DNA of 64,000 nt, taken from contig CAZZZL010000020.1 of the NCBI GenBank assembly GCA_964658655.1, positions 1-64,000 on the forward strand, in the 5' to 3' direction. Shown one piece after another: positions 61,240-64,000 of the stretch. A program made the translations under genes and the position numbers. The number at the start of each line of letters is the position of its first letter. Position 1 is the first letter of the stretch. This DNA is from G963692885 sp964658655 (lineage in GTDB: Bacteria; Acidobacteriota; Terriglobia; Terriglobales; Acidobacteriaceae). The notes beneath the pieces were generated by a model. It worked only from the letters and a program-made list of their open reading frames with translations, had not been told where the DNA came from and searched no databases.

Positions 61240-62766
61240 TCAGGATGGACAGAAGATGGCGGTTTCCGGGCGTACTGCGTCCAAGGTCGCTGTTGTTGAG
61301 GTGCCGGCTGCGAGGCAGACCTGGTTCCTGCCGTTGTGTTTAGCCACGTAGAGCGCTTCATCGACAGAGTTGACAAAGGCGCTAGGGGTCAGGATATGAC
61401 TCTGCAGGGAGCCGACGCCGATGCTTACCGTAATCGGCCGGTATTTCCAGTGATCGGCAGCGATCTGGTCGCATAGCCGTTCGGCGATTTTGCAGGCTTC
61501 CTGCTCGGTCGTTTCCGGCAGGAGTGCGATGAACTCCTCACCACCATAGCGGGCGAGAATATCGGATTGCCGGGTGTATTGCTTCATGAGTACGGCGATG
61601 CGTTGCAGCACCTGGTCGCCTGGCACGTGGCCGAAGGAATCGTTGAACAACTTGAAGTGGTCGACATCCAGCATCAGTAGCGAGAGGGGCGCACCAGTCG
61701 TTCGTGATCGTGCGAACGCGCGTTCGAGGCAGTCCTCGAGACCGCGGCGATTCTTGATCTGGGTGAGGCCATCGGTCAGTGACAGCTTCTGCAGTTTCAA
61801 GTTCAGCTCGCGCAATGCCTGCTGGGAGCGGCGCAGTTCGCCCTCCGCCTGGCGCTCCCGGGTCACATCGATGGCGATACCTGCGAGGAAGCGCCGGCCA
61901 CTCGCGTCGGCGAAGGGAAATTTGTAAACATCCCAGACGAGGGGATGGCCTTCGACGTTCGGGGATTCGTCGACGAAGTGGACAGTTTGATTCCCGGCAA
62001 GGACTTCAATATCAGCCTTGCGGTAACGCTCGGCGAACTCAGGCGGCCAGATTTCGAAGTCGTCCTTGCCTATCCAGTCCTCCGGTTCCAGGTTGTAGCG
62101 ACTGGTGAGCGCGCGGTTGCAGTAGAGCATGCGGCCTGCTTCATCTTTCATGAAAGCCGCCGCCGGCGTCGCATCCATGAAGGAGCGGAATCGCGTATTG
62201 CTGGCAACCAGTTCGCGGGCGATCCGCCTGCCCTCAAGGGAGGCTGCGTCGAGCGCCTGCGACTGCACTTTCAGTTCCATCCTGGCCACAACCTGACGGG
62301 CCAGTACCTGCAGGGCGCGCTGCTGTATCTGCGTCAGATGATGGGGCACAGTATCGAGTACACAAAGAGCGCCAAAGCGCGAGCCATCCTGTGCCGTGAG
62401 CGGATAGCCGGCATAGAAGCGGATGAACGGTGACTGCCGGACAAAAAGGTTGTCACGGAAGAGCGGATCTTCCAGTGTATCGGCCACAATGAAGATGTCA
62501 TCGTGTTCAACCGTATGGTTGCAGAACGAATCGGCGCGGTTCACTTCGCAGGATTGCATGCCGATGCAGGACTTCATCCTCTGCGTGGTCTGGTCCAGCA
62601 GCGTGATGAGCCCGATCGGAACCTCGCAGATCTCCGCCGCCAGGTGCGCAAGTTCGTCGAACACTGCCTCGGACGCAGTGTCGACCAGGGAGATCGCGTG
62701 ATGCCCCGAGATCGAGAGGGTGTCGATGAACGTAAGCGCGGAATCCTGGTCGATTGGCATTGTCAT
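61240..62766 (-). CDS. Diguanylate cyclase with GAF and PAS domains
   Basis: A 508-residue protein without membrane segments. A GAF domain (about residues 30-165, with FCNHTV and FYAGYPLTAQDGSRFGALCVLD) precedes a PAS domain (about 190-305, FMKDEAGRMLYCNRAL, WDVYKFPFADASGRRFLAGIAIDVT) and a GGDEF domain (about 325-490) with an intact active site GGEEF (408-412) and an I-site RQSD (399-402) five residues before it. It makes cyclic di-GMP and should be product-inhibited. Signals sensed by the GAF and PAS domains are unknown. Confidence 0.93.
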   Translation of the reverse strand: MTMPIDQDSALTFIDTLSISGHHAISLVDTASEAVFDELAHLAAEICEVPIGLITLLDQTTQRMKSCIGMQSCEVNRADSFCNHTVEHDDIFIVADTLEDPLFRDNLFVRQSPFIRFYAGYPLTAQDGSRFGALCVLDTVPHHLTQIQQRALQVLARQVVARMELKVQSQALDAASLEGRRIARELVASNTRFRSFMDATPAAAFMKDEAGRMLYCNRALTSRYNLEPEDWIGKDDFEIWPPEFAERYRKADIEVLAGNQTVHFVDESPNVEGHPLVWDVYKFPFADASGRRFLAGIAIDVTRERQAEGELRRSQQALRELNLKLQKLSLTDGLTQIKNRRGLEDCLERAFARSRTTGAPLSLLMLDVDHFKLFNDSFGHVPGDQVLQRIAVLMKQYTRQSDILARYGGEEFIALLPETTEQEACKIAERLCDQIAADHWKYRPITVSIGVGSLQSHILTPSAFVNSVDEALYVAKHNGRNQVCLAAGTSTTATLDAVRPETAIFCPS

Positions 62767-62796
62767 AGACTGTTATCGGCCAGAAACCGGTTGGCT

Positions 62797-63276
62797 TTAA
62801 GTGGTCGACCGACGCGATGGTATTCCGAATGCTGCCACGAGGACCAGCAGCATGTAGACAGCCTGCATTGCGGTCCGGACGGGGACGCCGGGCATCGGCA
62901 GTCCCCCGACGACGCTTCCTGCCACATAAATATTCGCCGGGAAAATCGCAATCAGCATGATCGCGACCAGTACGCCTGCGGGCCTGCGCAGCCGCGGGAT
63001 GAACAGGGCTATGGCTCCGGTAATTTCAAGCAGGCCGCTCAGGTAGACCAGCAATCGAGGGTCCGGAAAGCCAGGCGGAATAATGCTGGCGGTTTCGGCG
63101 GTGCGGATGAAATGGAGCACCACTCCGGAAAGCAGCAGCGGCAGAGCGGCCAGTACGCGCAATGCTGTCTGCGGCCAGCCGAACTGGCGATGTCCTCTTT
63201 GCGGCGAGAGCATCGCCGGCGCAAAGAACAGGAAGAGGGTCAGGGACAGGATCACCAGCGGGACTGCGTAGCGCAT
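62797..63276 (-). CDS. DoxX family membrane protein
   Basis: A 159-residue protein; ATG 63276 (MRYAVPL) is used, with a TTG two codons upstream as alternative. Four membrane helices, the DoxX marks LLSGVVLHFIRTAE and LVYLSGLLEITGAIALFIPRLRR, and a small PANIYVAGSVVG loop with a conserved Asn. The family has no firm function; some members act with quinones or sulfur metabolism. Divergent from the NTF2-like lipoprotein. It is the third DoxX-type protein in this window. Confidence 0.85.
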   Translation of the reverse strand: MRYAVPLVILSLTLFLFFAPAMLSPQRGHRQFGWPQTALRVLAALPLLLSGVVLHFIRTAETASIIPPGFPDPRLLVYLSGLLEITGAIALFIPRLRRPAGVLVAIMLIAIFPANIYVAGSVVGGLPMPGVPVRTAMQAVYMLLVLVAAFGIPSRRSTT

Positions 63277-63438
63277 GATCAATTCTTTCGTCGTTCCGTG
63301 AGAGTGGGCGTGCGCAGACGGCAGGCAGATGCGAGATTCCCATTATGAGGGCCGCGATCGCTTATAGTGAATAGGGTTGGCGGCATGGTGGTGAACGCAT
63401 CAATTTATCCGCCGCCAGACTCACTGCAAGAGCATCCA

Positions 63439-63978
63439 ATGGCCGTGGCCCGCAAACTACGAACGTCCTGGCACGCAAAATTTTCGCTGGTTGCGGCGAT
63501 GGCTCTGCCGTTGCCGATGCTGCTGTTGACCCTTGGCTGCACGGTTTACGGCGAGGGAAAGCCGACACTGGCGACCACGACCTCCGCTGAGCAGACGCAG
63601 CGTCTCTTCTGGCAGAACGTAAAAGAGCAGAAGTGGCAGACAGTACAGACGCTGCTGCTGGCCAACGTCACCTGGCGCAACGGCACGCAGGTGCTGACGC
63701 GTGATGCGATCGTGCCCTATCTGCAGCAGCTGCAGGTGAAGGATTTCATCATCACCGACGTGACGGTGAAGGCCAACGCCAACGACATGACGGTGCTTTA
63801 TACCATTCAGGTGACCACGGGGACGTCGGCCCAGCCAGTCAATATGCATGCTGTTGCAGTGTGGCAGCAGGTGCCGATCCCTCCGGATAATGCACCCAAG
63901 CAGCAGAAAAAGCAGGTCGATAAGTCTGCGCCTTACCTGTTGTCGGTCGAGGACCTGGCGCCGACCGCCGGCCAATAA
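63439..63978 (+). CDS. NTF2-like lipoprotein (DUF4440-type fold)
   Basis: A 179-residue protein from ATG 63439; the frame is open upstream, but this start places the signal sequence correctly. The signal ends at a lipobox (LLTLGC) and the mature part contains the NTF2-like fold: RLFWQNVKEQKWQTVQTLLLANVTWRNGTQVLTRDAIVPYLQQLQV, followed by FIITDVTVKANANDMTVLYTIQV. The C-terminus is Lys/Gln-rich. It is anchored in an outer or inner membrane, function unknown. Confidence 0.75.
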   Translation: MAVARKLRTSWHAKFSLVAAMALPLPMLLLTLGCTVYGEGKPTLATTTSAEQTQRLFWQNVKEQKWQTVQTLLLANVTWRNGTQVLTRDAIVPYLQQLQVKDFIITDVTVKANANDMTVLYTIQVTTGTSAQPVNMHAVAVWQQVPIPPDNAPKQQKKQVDKSAPYLLSVEDLAPTAGQ

Positions 63979-64000
63979 GCGCGGCCGCGAAGTATGGATT

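Noticed and set aside
1..64000. tRNA or rRNA genes, CRISPR arrays, insertion sequences, prophage or defence islands
   Set aside because: No cloverleaf with a TTCGA-type arm, no regularly spaced direct repeats, and no transposase, integrase, nuclease or methylase pattern was found on reading both strands.

Overview
The window reads as a chromosomal segment of a moderately GC-rich, Gram-negative bacterium, most likely an Acidobacteriota of class Terriglobia (the Granulicella/Terriglobus/Edaphobacter type). The indicators are an Oar-like TonB-dependent receptor with an N-terminal carboxypeptidase-regulatory fold, a VWFA-related acidobacterial-type secreted protein, an Ig-like repeat protein, many twin-arginine or Sec-exported single-domain enzymes, LptD, and small families seen mainly in that phylum. 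This assignment is an inference from gene content; no rRNA or tRNA gene is present to confirm it. A run of ten N at 3231-3240 shows that the sequence is a scaffold, and the join there looks imperfect.

Layout. 1-9.5 kb: the 3' end of rpsA and its terminator, a zinc alcohol/formaldehyde dehydrogenase, an amidohydrolase, TrxC broken by the N gap, a DinB-like protein, M20 and M29 peptidases, an outer-membrane barrel and a response regulator. 9.5-17.7 kb: an RDD membrane protein, then lptD, a double-length M16 peptidase and a TAT-exported TIM-barrel isomerase. 18-27.6 kb: a DMT exporter, a TlpA-like thioredoxin with TPRs, two DoxX-like proteins, an NAD-dependent epimerase, a structured intergenic RNA candidate, lgt, an RluA-type pseudouridine synthase, a VWFA protein, an orphan FlgM-like protein and a DUF2237 protein. 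27.6-38.5 kb: an Old Yellow Enzyme, ligA with a small exported protein, two membrane proteins, a small redox locus controlled by an HxlR regulator, a VTT/DedA protein, MoaB/MogA and a family 2 glycosyltransferase.

38.7-48.8 kb: the large TonB-dependent receptor, a TonB/TolA-like protein, a 55-residue membrane ORF and miaA with overlapping ends, an Ig-repeat protein, a lipoprotein, a second amidohydrolase and a BaiN/HI0933-type flavoprotein. 48.8-58.7 kb: an M3 peptidase, an exported FAD-linked sugar-alcohol/lactone oxidase, an Arg-rich protein carrying a degenerate receiver domain, HIT, M48 and RlpA-type proteins, a DinB protein, a broken SRAP (YedK) start and a conserved secreted protein. 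58.7-64 kb: a long structured leader, a 698-residue radical SAM protein resembling the tetraether-lipid-synthase (Tes) group, a GAF-PAS-GGDEF diguanylate cyclase, a DoxX protein and an NTF2-like lipoprotein.

Most of the content is housekeeping or envelope related: lipoprotein modification, LPS export, protein quality control, TonB-dependent uptake and periplasmic redox. No prophage, insertion sequence, CRISPR array or defence island was recognised. The most interesting items are the Tes-like radical SAM enzyme (a candidate for membrane-spanning lipid synthesis, which is known in Acidobacteriota), the structured RNA candidate near 22.6 kb, the Arg-rich degenerate-receiver protein, the orphan FlgM, and the SRAP remnant.
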